This document shows, in pieces, positions 52,443 through 60,941 of a DNA stretch of 64,000 nt (position 1 is its first letter; each line of letters begins with the position of its first letter). Source of the stretch: CBDCPI01 sp965220245. GTDB lineage: Bacteria; Chloroflexota; Dehalococcoidia; Lucifugimonadales; UBA3495. The notes under the pieces are model-generated. The model was given only the letters and a program-made list of their open reading frames with translations, did not search any database and was not told where the DNA came from. The translations under genes were made by a program, and so were the position numbers. The stretch lies in contig CBDCPI010000004.1 in NCBI GenBank assembly GCA_965220245.1, positions 105,741-169,740 of the forward strand, in the 5' to 3' direction.

Positions 52443-52451
52443 ATTGTAGCA
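52443..52451 (-). promoter_or_regulatory. Extended -10 promoter element for the PaREP1-like array
   Basis: On the minus strand TGCTACAAT matches the extended -10 consensus TGnTATAAT with one change. No good -35 is seen. Between it and the ATG at 52396 the 10-base sequence GGTTAGCCCG occurs twice as a direct repeat. Confidence 0.4.
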
Positions 52452-52672
52452 GAGGGCGGGAGCCAAACGGATAAGCCACTATTCTAAGTTACAGTAGGCC
52501 GGGTGCGGCTAGCCGCCGGTGATGACGCTTACGGCCTGCTGCGTCCAGCGCACGGATTCCATAAACACCGCCCCAAGCAGCACCGCCCGGGGGCGTTGGC
52601 ATAGCCGTGGCCGCGGGCACAAGTACAGGTGTAGCCGGAGGCTTGCGTAGCGCAATTGGCCCGGCCCAGCCT

Positions 52673-54780
52673 CTACCAGACGAGTAGGTTCGTGCCCTTG
52701 CTTAGCGCAAAACCTCCGGTCCGTCCTTTGAAATACTCGATTCGGCTTACATGCACCTGGTAAATCTTTTCAGGGACCAAGTGGGTCAGGGCCCCTATCG
52801 AAGGGCGGCTCGGAACGGTCATTCCAGGCGGGAGCGACAACAAGTCTGGAGAAAAGGAACCGCTGGGGTCGTAAACTGACCATTGCTCCGTGGCGTTGTC
52901 GTAATGCGCCACCCATAGCAGAATGCTGCCCAAGGGAGCAAAGGCCGCGGCGACAGGCTCTCCGGCTGTTGTCGCCTATTCCACCACCGAAAAGGTTGCG
53001 ACGATGGTCCGGTCGCCGACAGCTACGACCAAAGAATATGTACCCACATCTAACTTGGGCACAACAACGGAAACGCTAAAGCCCCCATCCGCCGTTGTGC
53101 GAGGCGGGGTAACGGGGATGACTGATACGCCACCAATTTCGATTCTGGAGACAGCAGTAAGTCTTGGGAAATTGGTCCCGCTCACCGACACCACATCATC
53201 CGGGGAGCCGCGCAAGGGGGTTACATTAAGCGCCGGTTGAAGGACTGGCGTGGGCTCCGCCGTTGGCGCCGGCGCCGGTGTGGGCGTGGTTTGGGTTGCC
53301 GGGCAGTCGGGCAGGGTTTCGGAGGGCGGCGTTGATTGAGCGATAGCACGGGCGGTACCGCTTCCCTCCGCTGTAGAGATATGACAAAGAAGCAGCCTTT
53401 CCCCTCCGGTGACGCCGTCAGAGAGCCACGGGAAACCCAGGACAACCTCGTATGTGTCGGGGTATTTGCTCTCGATGTTCTGAAGGAAACCCAGGGCCTC
53501 CCGCTCAAGGTCTGTGAGCCCGTCCTGGGCCCAGGGAAAGCCGGACGGGTCAGATGGCGGCGCGGGCGTGGGTGTGGGAGCAGGCGTGGGTGCGGACGGC
53601 GTGTAATCGTCGGGCGAATTCGCTAAAAGGCTGACCCTCATTGTGGACGGGTCCTGGATTGCAGAGATTTTGCCAAGAAACAGGCTTTCCTTTTCGGTGA
53701 TGCCGTCGATGAGCCACCAGGTCTCCCCAATGATTTCACTAATATCGGGGATAGAAGCGCCAAAGAGGGAGACGAATGAGGCGATTTCCCTCAAATAGGA
53801 AAGGGCCAGTTGCTCATCCTCGGTGATGCTGTCGGCGAGCCATGGAAAGCTCAGGACAACTTGGGCTATGTCCTGGTGGGCGCGCTCGATTCTTTGAAGG
53901 CTTTCCAGGGCCTTCTGTTCAACATCCGTCAGCTCGTTCTGAGCCCAAGGCAAGTCTGATAGCGCGAGTGGGGGGCCTAAGTTGGCCTGGGCGCCGCCGT
54001 TGGCCCCGGCGTGGGAGTGGCCCGCCACGCCCCGGGCGTGGTATTTACAAGGGCAGTCCGGAGGCGGGACAGGTCCTCGTATTGTGTTGAGAGATAGCTG
54101 ACATCGAATAGAAACCACAATTCCACCGAGTCGATGCCGTCGGCGAGCCACGGGAGGTCCGCAAGGGGTTGGGCGAGGGAAGAGTCTCCTGCGGGGAACT
54201 TGAAAATGATGTCCCGAAGATGCTGAATCGCGTCCGCTTCATCCCGAGTGATGCTGTCGGCCAGCCAGGGAAAGCTCAGGACAACCTCCGATACTGCCGG
54301 GTATTCCTTTGTAATCTCAATAAGAGAACTCCAGGTATACGGCTCATACTCGGTCAACCCGTCCTGGGCCCAAGGAAAGTCAAATACCGTCCGGGGGGCT
54401 GGCGTGGGGGTGGGCCCCAGCGCGGCAGCCGGGGTTGGCGCAGTCTCCGGCGTTGGTACGGCCGTTGGCGTGGGCACCGGCGTAGGAGCCAGGGTTGGCG
54501 TGAGCGTTGGCACAGCCGTGGCCGCAGGCGCTGGCGCAGGAGCAGCCGTTGGCGTGGCCGTGATTATTGGCGGCGTAGGCGTGGGCGTTTTCGTCGGCGC
54601 GATGGTTGCGGTGAGCAGGGGTGTCGGCGTTTCCGCCGCCTTCGTCGGCGCTTGGGTTGCTTCGCCACTGCCGGGCGCCGGGGTTGCGGGTGCGCCGGTC
54701 TCCGTTTCGCAGGCAAGCATCGCAGTTGCTAACAGGCCGATGAATAATACGGTTACCGCAAGTACTGTGAGACCCCTCAT
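52673..54780 (-). pseudogene. Secreted lipoprotein with PWxxDG repeats, broken by a frameshift and an in-frame stop
   Basis: Read as one gene it has a lipoprotein signal (LATAMLAC), a Thr/Pro/Ala linker of about 110 residues, eight copies of a motif [FL]PWxxDxhTxxE spaced 30-50 residues, further Pro-rich linkers, an IPT/TIG-like domain (LRGSPDDVVSVSGTNFP), and a C-terminal cell-surface domain (QWSVYDPSG to GTNLLVW). Frame 1 (54780-53977) stops in the second linker; frame 2 (up to 54151) continues the repeats and ends at TAG 52978-52976; the same frame then carries the last domain to 52673. One lost base near 53980-54000 plus the stop explains all three pieces. Confidence 0.75.
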
Positions 54781-54919
54781 ATTTCCTCCGGCAGGCTGGC
54801 CTGAAAAGCGCCCGGCCCGGACGCTAGACTAGCCCCATCTCATGCTCTTTTATGCCACAACTATGCTCTGAGCGCCAGTGTTTTTCCTCGCTAAGACGGG
54901 ATTGGGCAAATTCACCTCA

Positions 54920-54935
54920 TCAACTCTGAACAGTT
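54920..54935 (-). repeat. Single copy of the AACTGTTCAGA end motif
   Basis: TCAACTCTGAACAGTT is the inverted form of the motif at 15326 and 62820 and matches the right end of the element at 35522-35626. It lies alone between divergent genes. Confidence 0.45.
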
Positions 54936-55052
54936 GCCGGCAGTCCGGCCCCTTGACAAGGACCGCCCTCCACCAGACAATCAGCGCGGCTGTTTGCGTT
55001 GTGAGAAAGCGAGAATGGGGAAGATATGTCTTCCCAAGGAGTAATCGACTAC

Positions 55053-55853
55053 ATGACAACCAGTTCCCAGACTTGGACCGAGGAAACCGTTAGGGTGGCG
55101 GGGGTGGACCTTCAGCTCATTAAAGGAGGCAGCGGCGAGCCCTTGCTCATTCTCCACGATGAGATCGGCCACCACGCTTGGCTGAATTTCCATGAAGCTT
55201 TGGCCCAAGAGCACACCGTCCACATACCCTCCCTTCCCGGATTCGGCAAGACGCCAGCTTTGCCATGGATCATGAACATACGGGATATGGCTGGCTGGTA
55301 CCTTCAGGCCTTGGGGGAGTTGGGTTTGGAGTCGGTGAACGCGATTGGGTTCTCGATGGGCGGATGGCTAGCCGCGGAGATGGCGACGATGTGCCCGCAC
55401 CAGTTCAAGAGGCTGGTGCTGGTGGGACCGACCGGTATCAAGCCCCCCATCGGCGACATCTACGACATGTTCTTGGACGTGGCCAAGGACTTTATTAGGG
55501 CGGGATTCCTGGACCCCAGCAGGGTCGAGGAGTTCCCTCAAATTTGCCCCGACGAGGCCTCCCCGGAACAGCTCGAGGCTTGGGAGGTGGCCCGTGAGGA
55601 AGCCTGCCGTTTGGGTTGGCGGCCCTACATGTATTACCCGGCGCTTCCTTACTTGCTGAATAGGATCAAGGACCTGTCGACGCTGATAGTTTGGGGGCGG
55701 CAAGACTCGGTCGTGCCCTTGAGCGCCAGCGAAGTTTATCACCGGGCAATCGCCGGGTCCCGGCTGGCAGTTATCGAGGACTGCGGCCACCGCCCGGAGG
55801 TCGAAAAACCCGGCGAGTTCGTCCCCTTGGTGCAACGGTTTTTGAGTGGCTAG
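55053..55853 (+). CDS. Alpha/beta-fold hydrolase
   Basis: Serine hydrolase of unknown substrate. The nucleophile elbow is GFSMGGWLAAEM, the acid lies in VWGRQDSVVPLSA and the His in EDCGHRPEVEKPGE. About 266 residues from the ATG at 55053, which has AAGGAG ten bases upstream; an ATG at 55026 is in frame but less well placed. HDEIGHHAWLNFHEAL replaces the usual HG oxyanion segment. It is convergent with the molybdopterin dehydrogenase gene and may act in the same catabolic route. Confidence 0.88.
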   Translation: MTTSSQTWTEETVRVAGVDLQLIKGGSGEPLLILHDEIGHHAWLNFHEALAQEHTVHIPSLPGFGKTPALPWIMNIRDMAGWYLQALGELGLESVNAIGFSMGGWLAAEMATMCPHQFKRLVLVGPTGIKPPIGDIYDMFLDVAKDFIRAGFLDPSRVEEFPQICPDEASPEQLEAWEVAREEACRLGWRPYMYYPALPYLLNRIKDLSTLIVWGRQDSVVPLSASEVYHRAIAGSRLAVIEDCGHRPEVEKPGEFVPLVQRFLSG

Positions 55854-55923
55854 TGAAGAGTCCCTAGTGGATGGGGAAGGGGGACTGACCACTAGACACT
55901 AAACACTCACTAGCCACTTAGAG
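55846..55923. repeat. Inverted repeat AGTGGCTAGTGA between convergent genes
   Basis: AGTGGCTAGTGA and TCACTAGCCACT are perfect 12-base inverted arms around about 50 bases rich in CACTAGACAC-type runs. The left arm includes the stop codon of the hydrolase. It could act as a two-way terminator. A related repeat lies at 58261-58315. Confidence 0.5.
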
Positions 55924-55930
55924 TTGCCGC

Positions 55931-58240
55931 CTACTTGTTTTGCTCCCAGAGGGCGTCTAGGATGTTGCCGGGGGACATGGGGAGCTTGTCCATTCTGACA
56001 CCAACAGCGTTATGAATGGCGTTGGCAATGGCCGCCATGGGAGGGACTATCGGCACCTCTCCGACACCGCGGACGCCGAAGGGATGGCCGGGGTTGGCGA
56101 CTTCGACAAGCACCGTGTCGATCATGGGTAGGTCCAAGCTGATGGGCATCCGGTAGTCCAGGAAGCTGGAGTTGGCCATTTGGCCCTGGGGATTGTAGAA
56201 GTACTCTTCGTTCAACGCCCAGCCGATGCCTTGGGCCGCTCCACCCTGGATCTGTCCTTCGACGTAACTCGGATGGACCGCCTTGCCCACATCTTGAAGG
56301 GCAGTGTACCGCAGGATGTCGACCTTCCCCGTCTCCGGGTCCACTTCGACGTCGACGATATGCACCGCAAAGGCGCCGCCCACGCCGCCGGGGTTGACGT
56401 TGCCGCGCCCGATCACGGGCCCGCCGGTGCCGTTCAGCCGGGGCGCCAGTTCTTTGAAGCTTATCTTCAACTCGGGGTCCGACCGGTGAGACATGACACC
56501 GTTTTCGTACTCAATGTCGTCGACGGAGACATCCCAAATCCTGGCGGCCCGCTGCATCATTTGCTGCTTTACGTCCAGCGCCGCCTCGTAACAGGCCCAA
56601 CCGGTCTTGAAAGCCACCCCGCTGCCGCCGGTCATGGAAGTGAAGCCAATGGAATCGGTGTCACCCACCGACGGCCGCACGTCCTCGGCGGCGATGCCCA
56701 ACACCTCGGCCAATTGCTGGGCCACGGCCGTCCTGGTCCCGCCAATATCGGGAGAGCCTTCCACCAAGCTCACCGTGCCGTCGGAGTTGACGGCGGCAGT
56801 GGCGCTTGAGGGCCCCGCTCCGTTGAACCAGTAACCCGTGGCTATGCCGCGGCCCCGGTTGGGGCCTTCCAAGGGGGCATTCCAGTGGTCATGCTCCTTG
56901 GCGGCTTCCAACGTTTCCAGGTAGCCGATCTTCGGATGCACCGGCCCGGTGACCCGGCGAGTGCCCTCCTTGGCGCCGTTCATCTGTCGGAGTTCCAAGG
57001 GGTCTATGCCCAGCTTCTCGCTGAGTTCGTCGATGACCGTTTCGGCAGCGTAGGCCGCCGCGGGGGCGCCGGGAGCGCGGTAGGCCGCGGTCTTCGGTTT
57101 GTTCAGAACGATGTCATAGCCCTCGATTCGGCCGTTGGCAATGTCATAAGGGCCCAGGATGCACTGGCAACCGGGGTTTATGGGAGAGCCTGGGTAGGCG
57201 CCGGCTTCGAACATCAGGGTAACGTCGGCGGCGGTAAGCTTCCCCTCTTTGGTCGCCCCCATCTTGACCCGCATGTAGCTGCCCGAGGTGGGGCCGGACC
57301 CCTCGAACACCTCAGACCGGGACATGGACACTTTTACCGGTTGTCCGGTCTTCTTCGAAAGCAGCGAGGCCACCGGCTCCAGGTATACCAGGGTCTTGCC
57401 GCCAAAGCCGCCGCCGATCTCCATGGGAATGACCTTGATCTTCGATACCGGCATGGACAACATGGCGGCGGTCTGGTCCCGGACGTTAAAGTGGCCTTGG
57501 CTGGAACACCAGATCGTCAGGGTGCCATCCTCACCCCACTGGGCCGTGGCGGAATGGGGCTCGATATAACCCTGGTGCACCGACTGGGTGTGATATTCCC
57601 TTTCTACAATTACGTCGGCCTCTTGGAACCCTTTTTCTATGTCGCCGAGTTCAAACACGAAGTTGTTGGCGACGTTGGTGGACTTGGTCTGGTCATCTTC
57701 GGAGCGGAGCCCGCCGGGCCTAACGTTGGGGTCGGCGGCGTTAAATAGCCGTTCGTGGAGCACCGGGGCATCTTCCTTCACCGCGTCGAGCACGTCCGTC
57801 ACGTGGGGTAGGACTTCATACTCCACTTCGATCAAGGCCAGCGCCAACTCAGCGACATGCTGGCTGGTTGCCGCCACTCCCGCCACCGCGTGGCCGGTGT
57901 ACAAGACTTTGTCGGCGGCCAGGATGTTGTTGCTGAGGAATTTGGGGTTTACCATGGCCCCTTCTCCCAGATCAAGCAACCGCCCGCCGCTTTGGAGCAG
58001 GTCCTTCGAGGTTACCACCGCCCGAACTCCGGGAAGAGCTTCGGCTTTGCTGGTGTCGATGGACTTGATCCGGGCGTGGGGATGGGGACTTCTCAAGACC
58101 TTGCCGTAGAGAAGCCCGGCCGGGTTGATGTCGGCGCCGTAGCGGGCCCTTCCGGTGACCTTGTCCAAGCCGTCGTGGCGGATGGGCCTGGTGCCCACCA
58201 CGTTGAATTCCTGAGTGGAAAGCACTACGTTTGAAGTCAT
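55931..58240 (-). CDS. Xanthine dehydrogenase/aldehyde oxidase family molybdopterin-binding subunit
   Basis: The large, Mo-cofactor-binding subunit of a molybdenum hydroxylase, 769 residues (normal). It has RPIRHDGLDKVTGRARYGAD, the glycine-rich GGGFGGKT, VEGSPDIGGTRTAVAQQLAE, and the catalytic Glu in GVRGVGEVPIVPP. The small 2Fe-2S and FAD subunits are absent from both sides. The XdhC/MocA pair at 13449-15191 could mature it. The substrate is unknown; a hydroxylated heterocycle or aldehyde is likely. Start ATG at 58240. Confidence 0.93.
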   Translation of the reverse strand: MTSNVVLSTQEFNVVGTRPIRHDGLDKVTGRARYGADINPAGLLYGKVLRSPHPHARIKSIDTSKAEALPGVRAVVTSKDLLQSGGRLLDLGEGAMVNPKFLSNNILAADKVLYTGHAVAGVAATSQHVAELALALIEVEYEVLPHVTDVLDAVKEDAPVLHERLFNAADPNVRPGGLRSEDDQTKSTNVANNFVFELGDIEKGFQEADVIVEREYHTQSVHQGYIEPHSATAQWGEDGTLTIWCSSQGHFNVRDQTAAMLSMPVSKIKVIPMEIGGGFGGKTLVYLEPVASLLSKKTGQPVKVSMSRSEVFEGSGPTSGSYMRVKMGATKEGKLTAADVTLMFEAGAYPGSPINPGCQCILGPYDIANGRIEGYDIVLNKPKTAAYRAPGAPAAAYAAETVIDELSEKLGIDPLELRQMNGAKEGTRRVTGPVHPKIGYLETLEAAKEHDHWNAPLEGPNRGRGIATGYWFNGAGPSSATAAVNSDGTVSLVEGSPDIGGTRTAVAQQLAEVLGIAAEDVRPSVGDTDSIGFTSMTGGSGVAFKTGWACYEAALDVKQQMMQRAARIWDVSVDDIEYENGVMSHRSDPELKISFKELAPRLNGTGGPVIGRGNVNPGGVGGAFAVHIVDVEVDPETGKVDILRYTALQDVGKAVHPSYVEGQIQGGAAQGIGWALNEEYFYNPQGQMANSSFLDYRMPISLDLPMIDTVLVEVANPGHPFGVRGVGEVPIVPPMAAIANAIHNAVGVRMDKLPMSPGNILDALWEQNK

Positions 58241-58260
58241 TGGCTATTCTCCTCGCCTAA

Positions 58261-58315
58261 GTTAGTGGCTAGTGGTCAGCCGCTAGTCACTAGCCACCGG
58301 CCACTAGCCACTTAT
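58261..58315. repeat. Inverted repeat AGTGGCTAGTGG
   Basis: AGTGGCTAGTGG and CCACTAGCCACT are perfect inverted arms around a short stretch that again contains CTAGTCACTAGCCAC. It is the same type as the repeat at 55846-55923, so the two bracket the molybdopterin dehydrogenase gene. Confidence 0.5.
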
Positions 58316-58325
58316 TCTATCACCG

Positions 58326-60035
58326 TTAGGCCGGTTTGGAATCACCCGCCAGCCGCTCCATTTCCACCGCGAACCACAACGCCAAACTGCCGCTGCGGTC
58401 GTCGAAGCCAAACACCGCCGGACGGTCCAAGTAGTCTCTAAGGCTTTCTTGGACTCCGGTGCTGATACAGCCGTCCACCACATTGCCCGCATCATCAATG
58501 CGTTCGGCTACGCCCTGCCAAGCCAGTTGTAATGGGGCGGCAAAGGAAGAGTCCAGCCAGCCCAAGCGGATTCCCCGGGCTACCGCATAACCAAACATAC
58601 AGGTAGCGGTGAATTCTTGGAACGAGCCGGGTACGTCAAGGACTTGGGGAAACATGCCGGACGGGTTTTGACGGCTCTGCATTCCTTCCAGCAGCGCCAA
58701 GAGCATGTCCAGTATTCTTCCGCGGCGGGGGTCATCCTCGGGTAAATAAGTCAGCGTCTCGGCTAGACCCATGGCAGCGAAACCGTTGCCCCGGCCCCAA
58801 AAATAGGGGGCCGAGCGGCAGTGCCAAAAGAGGCCGTTCTCTTGCTGGATGCTCCCGTCCAGTAAGAATTGGGCCAGCATATCCAAATACCGGCCCTCGC
58901 CGGAAAGCTGGTAGGCCCGGCCCAGCACCGCGCCGTTCATGAACATGTCCTCGGTCCTGAAGTCCGGGTCGGAGGGCGGGGGAGCAACCCCGGGCGGCGC
59001 CACTTGATACCGGCCGGCCGCTTGCAGCAACAGATCAGACCAGCGCCCGTCTCCCGTGGCTTGGGCCAACTCCGGGTCCCAAAGGACACCGGCCAAGTTG
59101 GCCCCGCTGGGCTGAGGGCCGAAGGGGTCCGGCGGAACGACGCCCAGCCTGGTCACCATCTCAACAATTTCGGCGGCAACGGCGGGGTTGCCCGGAGCCA
59201 ACCGGGCCAGCCGCAACCGGCCGCTGATTCCCACGCCTTGGGTGTAGTTGATCGGGTCCAAATCGTGGCCATACACTGAGTCCAGAACACTGGCGATATT
59301 TATCCGGGAGCGGGCGCGCCTAGAGTCCAGGGTGAGCCGCGCCGCCGAAGGTCCCCAGGAGCCAAACTGGGGAATAAAGCTCCAGAGGCGTCCCAACTCC
59401 GCGCCGAGGCGTTCCGCCGGGGCCTCCAAGCGCAGCCCCGGAATGGGCCCCAGACCACCGGGCGATCCGGCGCCCAAAGCGGCCAGAAGAGAACCGCCCC
59501 CCGGCATCTGCCGGGCCCCAACCGCTGGCGCCAAGCGGCTGGCGGCCTCATTGGCCTCCCAAGCGACCCGGTCCCCGTTGACCAACTCCAAGACCAAGTC
59601 CGGCGCTTGGAAGCATATCCACCGCCACAGGTAGCGGCTTTCCGGGTTGATCGGGTCGTAGAAGAAATTGTCCGGCGGCGGATAGCCAGTTGACGGGTCG
59701 CCGCCGACGCCGTTGTTCCGCGTCAAGGCTAAGCCGTCGGGGTTCCCGCAGGGGACCGCGCTCAGGGAGATCTCGGCAGCAAACCGCTGACCGCTGGAGG
59801 CGAACATATCCAGCGCCGCCAAGCCTTGCTCGACGTCTTTATCACGGCCGGACAGTCCGGATACCAGCAGAATCCGGGCACGGCGGCTCGCCGGTAGATA
59901 GGCGTCGTGGTCCAAGAGGGCGGGGATTTCCCGGCCGCTGCGGGTAACTCCGCAGGAAGTCAAACTCCAGAGGCTGGGCCTGCGTTGCACCAAGGAATCG
60001 AGGTAACCTGGCAGTCCGGTCTGGGCTTCGGTCAT
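58326..60035 (-). CDS. Fusion: inactive M14-carboxypeptidase-like domain plus GH88/GH105-like domain
   Basis: Residues 1 to about 250 follow the zinc carboxypeptidase layout (GVTRSGREIPALL, LLVSGLSGRD, PCGNPDGLALTRNNG, PESRYLWRWI), but the zinc ligands are lost: the HxxE site reads SGRD (62-65) and the second His site reads LVLELVNGD. Residues about 345-560 match unsaturated uronyl hydrolases: EDMFMNGAVLGRAYQLSG, YFWGRGNGFAAMGLAETL, SGMFPQVLDVPGSFQEFTAT. There is no signal peptide. It lies between the metallo-hydrolase gene (15-base gap) and the molybdopterin dehydrogenase. Confidence 0.78.
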   Translation of the reverse strand: MTEAQTGLPGYLDSLVQRRPSLWSLTSCGVTRSGREIPALLDHDAYLPASRRARILLVSGLSGRDKDVEQGLAALDMFASSGQRFAAEISLSAVPCGNPDGLALTRNNGVGGDPSTGYPPPDNFFYDPINPESRYLWRWICFQAPDLVLELVNGDRVAWEANEAASRLAPAVGARQMPGGGSLLAALGAGSPGGLGPIPGLRLEAPAERLGAELGRLWSFIPQFGSWGPSAARLTLDSRRARSRINIASVLDSVYGHDLDPINYTQGVGISGRLRLARLAPGNPAVAAEIVEMVTRLGVVPPDPFGPQPSGANLAGVLWDPELAQATGDGRWSDLLLQAAGRYQVAPPGVAPPPSDPDFRTEDMFMNGAVLGRAYQLSGEGRYLDMLAQFLLDGSIQQENGLFWHCRSAPYFWGRGNGFAAMGLAETLTYLPEDDPRRGRILDMLLALLEGMQSRQNPSGMFPQVLDVPGSFQEFTATCMFGYAVARGIRLGWLDSSFAAPLQLAWQGVAERIDDAGNVVDGCISTGVQESLRDYLDRPAVFGFDDRSGSLALWFAVEMERLAGDSKPA

Positions 60036-60050
60036 TCCGTGGTGCCCCGC

Positions 60051-60815
60051 TTACCCTTTTTGCACCGTGTCGATGTTTACCGACCGCACCGCGCTCACCG
60101 TAAAGGTCAGCGAGGCCACCACGCCGCCTTCCGTGCTGTTGGTCACATGGATGTTGGGCGGCCCTTCCAGGTAACTTACCTCTTCGCCGTCTAGGCGGAA
60201 GGGACGGTCATGCCCCGGGTAAAATACCCTGGAGGAGTCCACCATCTTTTCCACGCTCTCCCGGGCATCCTCCACGTCCCAAAAGATATTGTACGGCAAG
60301 CCGCGCTTTACGCTGCCGCTATCGGGAAGGGCGTCTCCCGCCAAGAGGACCCGGGAGTCGCCCTCGCTGACCAGGACGCTCAGGTGTCCCTTCGTATGGC
60401 CGGGCGTGTCCAAGATGGATACACCCTCGACCACGGTATCTCCTTCGGACACCAACTCCAGGTTCATCTGGTCGATCATGTGGGCCATATACTGGGCGGC
60501 GGCAAAATCGTGCCGGTTGGGATTGCGAGCGTAGTCCATCTCCGTCGGATGCACCAGAATCCGCGCGTTCCGGAACAGGTCGGTATTCTGGCAATGGTCC
60601 CAGTGCATGTGGGTTAGGATTACAATGTCGATGTCGTCCGGGGTCAGGTCCTTACTCTGGAGGGCGCGGTACAGCCAGGGCCGCCGCGACGAAGGGCCGG
60701 TGTCGACCAAGATATGCTGGTCCCCCACCGTAAGCAAAGAGTTGGTGGAATAACCAAAAGCGCCTTGGTCGGAGGTTAGAGCGAACCCGTAGGTCAGAAC
60801 TTCGATGTCAGCCAT
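60051..60815 (-). CDS. Metallo-beta-lactamase-fold hydrolase (AHL-lactonase-like)
   Basis: Binuclear zinc hydrolase, 254 residues. The HxHxDH motif is ILTHMHWDHCQNT, a second His is in DTPGHTKGHLSVLV, the bridging Asp in LLAGDALPD, and the last His in FYPGHDRPFRL. The overall order is like the N-acyl homoserine lactonase and related lactonase groups; the true substrate is unknown. It is probably co-transcribed with the fusion gene downstream. Confidence 0.9.
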   Translation of the reverse strand: MADIEVLTYGFALTSDQGAFGYSTNSLLTVGDQHILVDTGPSSRRPWLYRALQSKDLTPDDIDIVILTHMHWDHCQNTDLFRNARILVHPTEMDYARNPNRHDFAAAQYMAHMIDQMNLELVSEGDTVVEGVSILDTPGHTKGHLSVLVSEGDSRVLLAGDALPDSGSVKRGLPYNIFWDVEDARESVEKMVDSSRVFYPGHDRPFRLDGEEVSYLEGPPNIHVTNSTEGGVVASLTFTVSAVRSVNIDTVQKG

Positions 60816-60849
60816 GGGCAGCTTCCTCCTGCAATACTCGCGTCTTGCT

Positions 60850-60910
60850 GGTCTTCCTCATTGAAAGAAGACCAGAGCGAAAGAAGACCAGAGCGAAAGA
60901 AGACCAGAGC
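60850..60910. repeat. Three 16-base tandem repeats plus hairpin
   Basis: GAAAGAAGACCAGAGC is repeated exactly three times at 60863-60910. Just before it CTGGTCTTC (about 60848-60856) can pair with the GAAGACCAG in the first unit, so a hairpin can form. It lies between the LLM gene stop and the hydrolase start, in the leader of the latter's transcript. Confidence 0.75.
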
Positions 60911-60941
60911 CTTCTTCCAAAAACGAATAAAGATTCACAGG

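Noticed and set aside
54248..54832. Plus-strand open frame rich in Gly and Val
   Set aside because: It is the mirror of the Thr/Pro/Ala linker of the surface protein on the other strand; repeats of GVGVGV come from the complementary codons.
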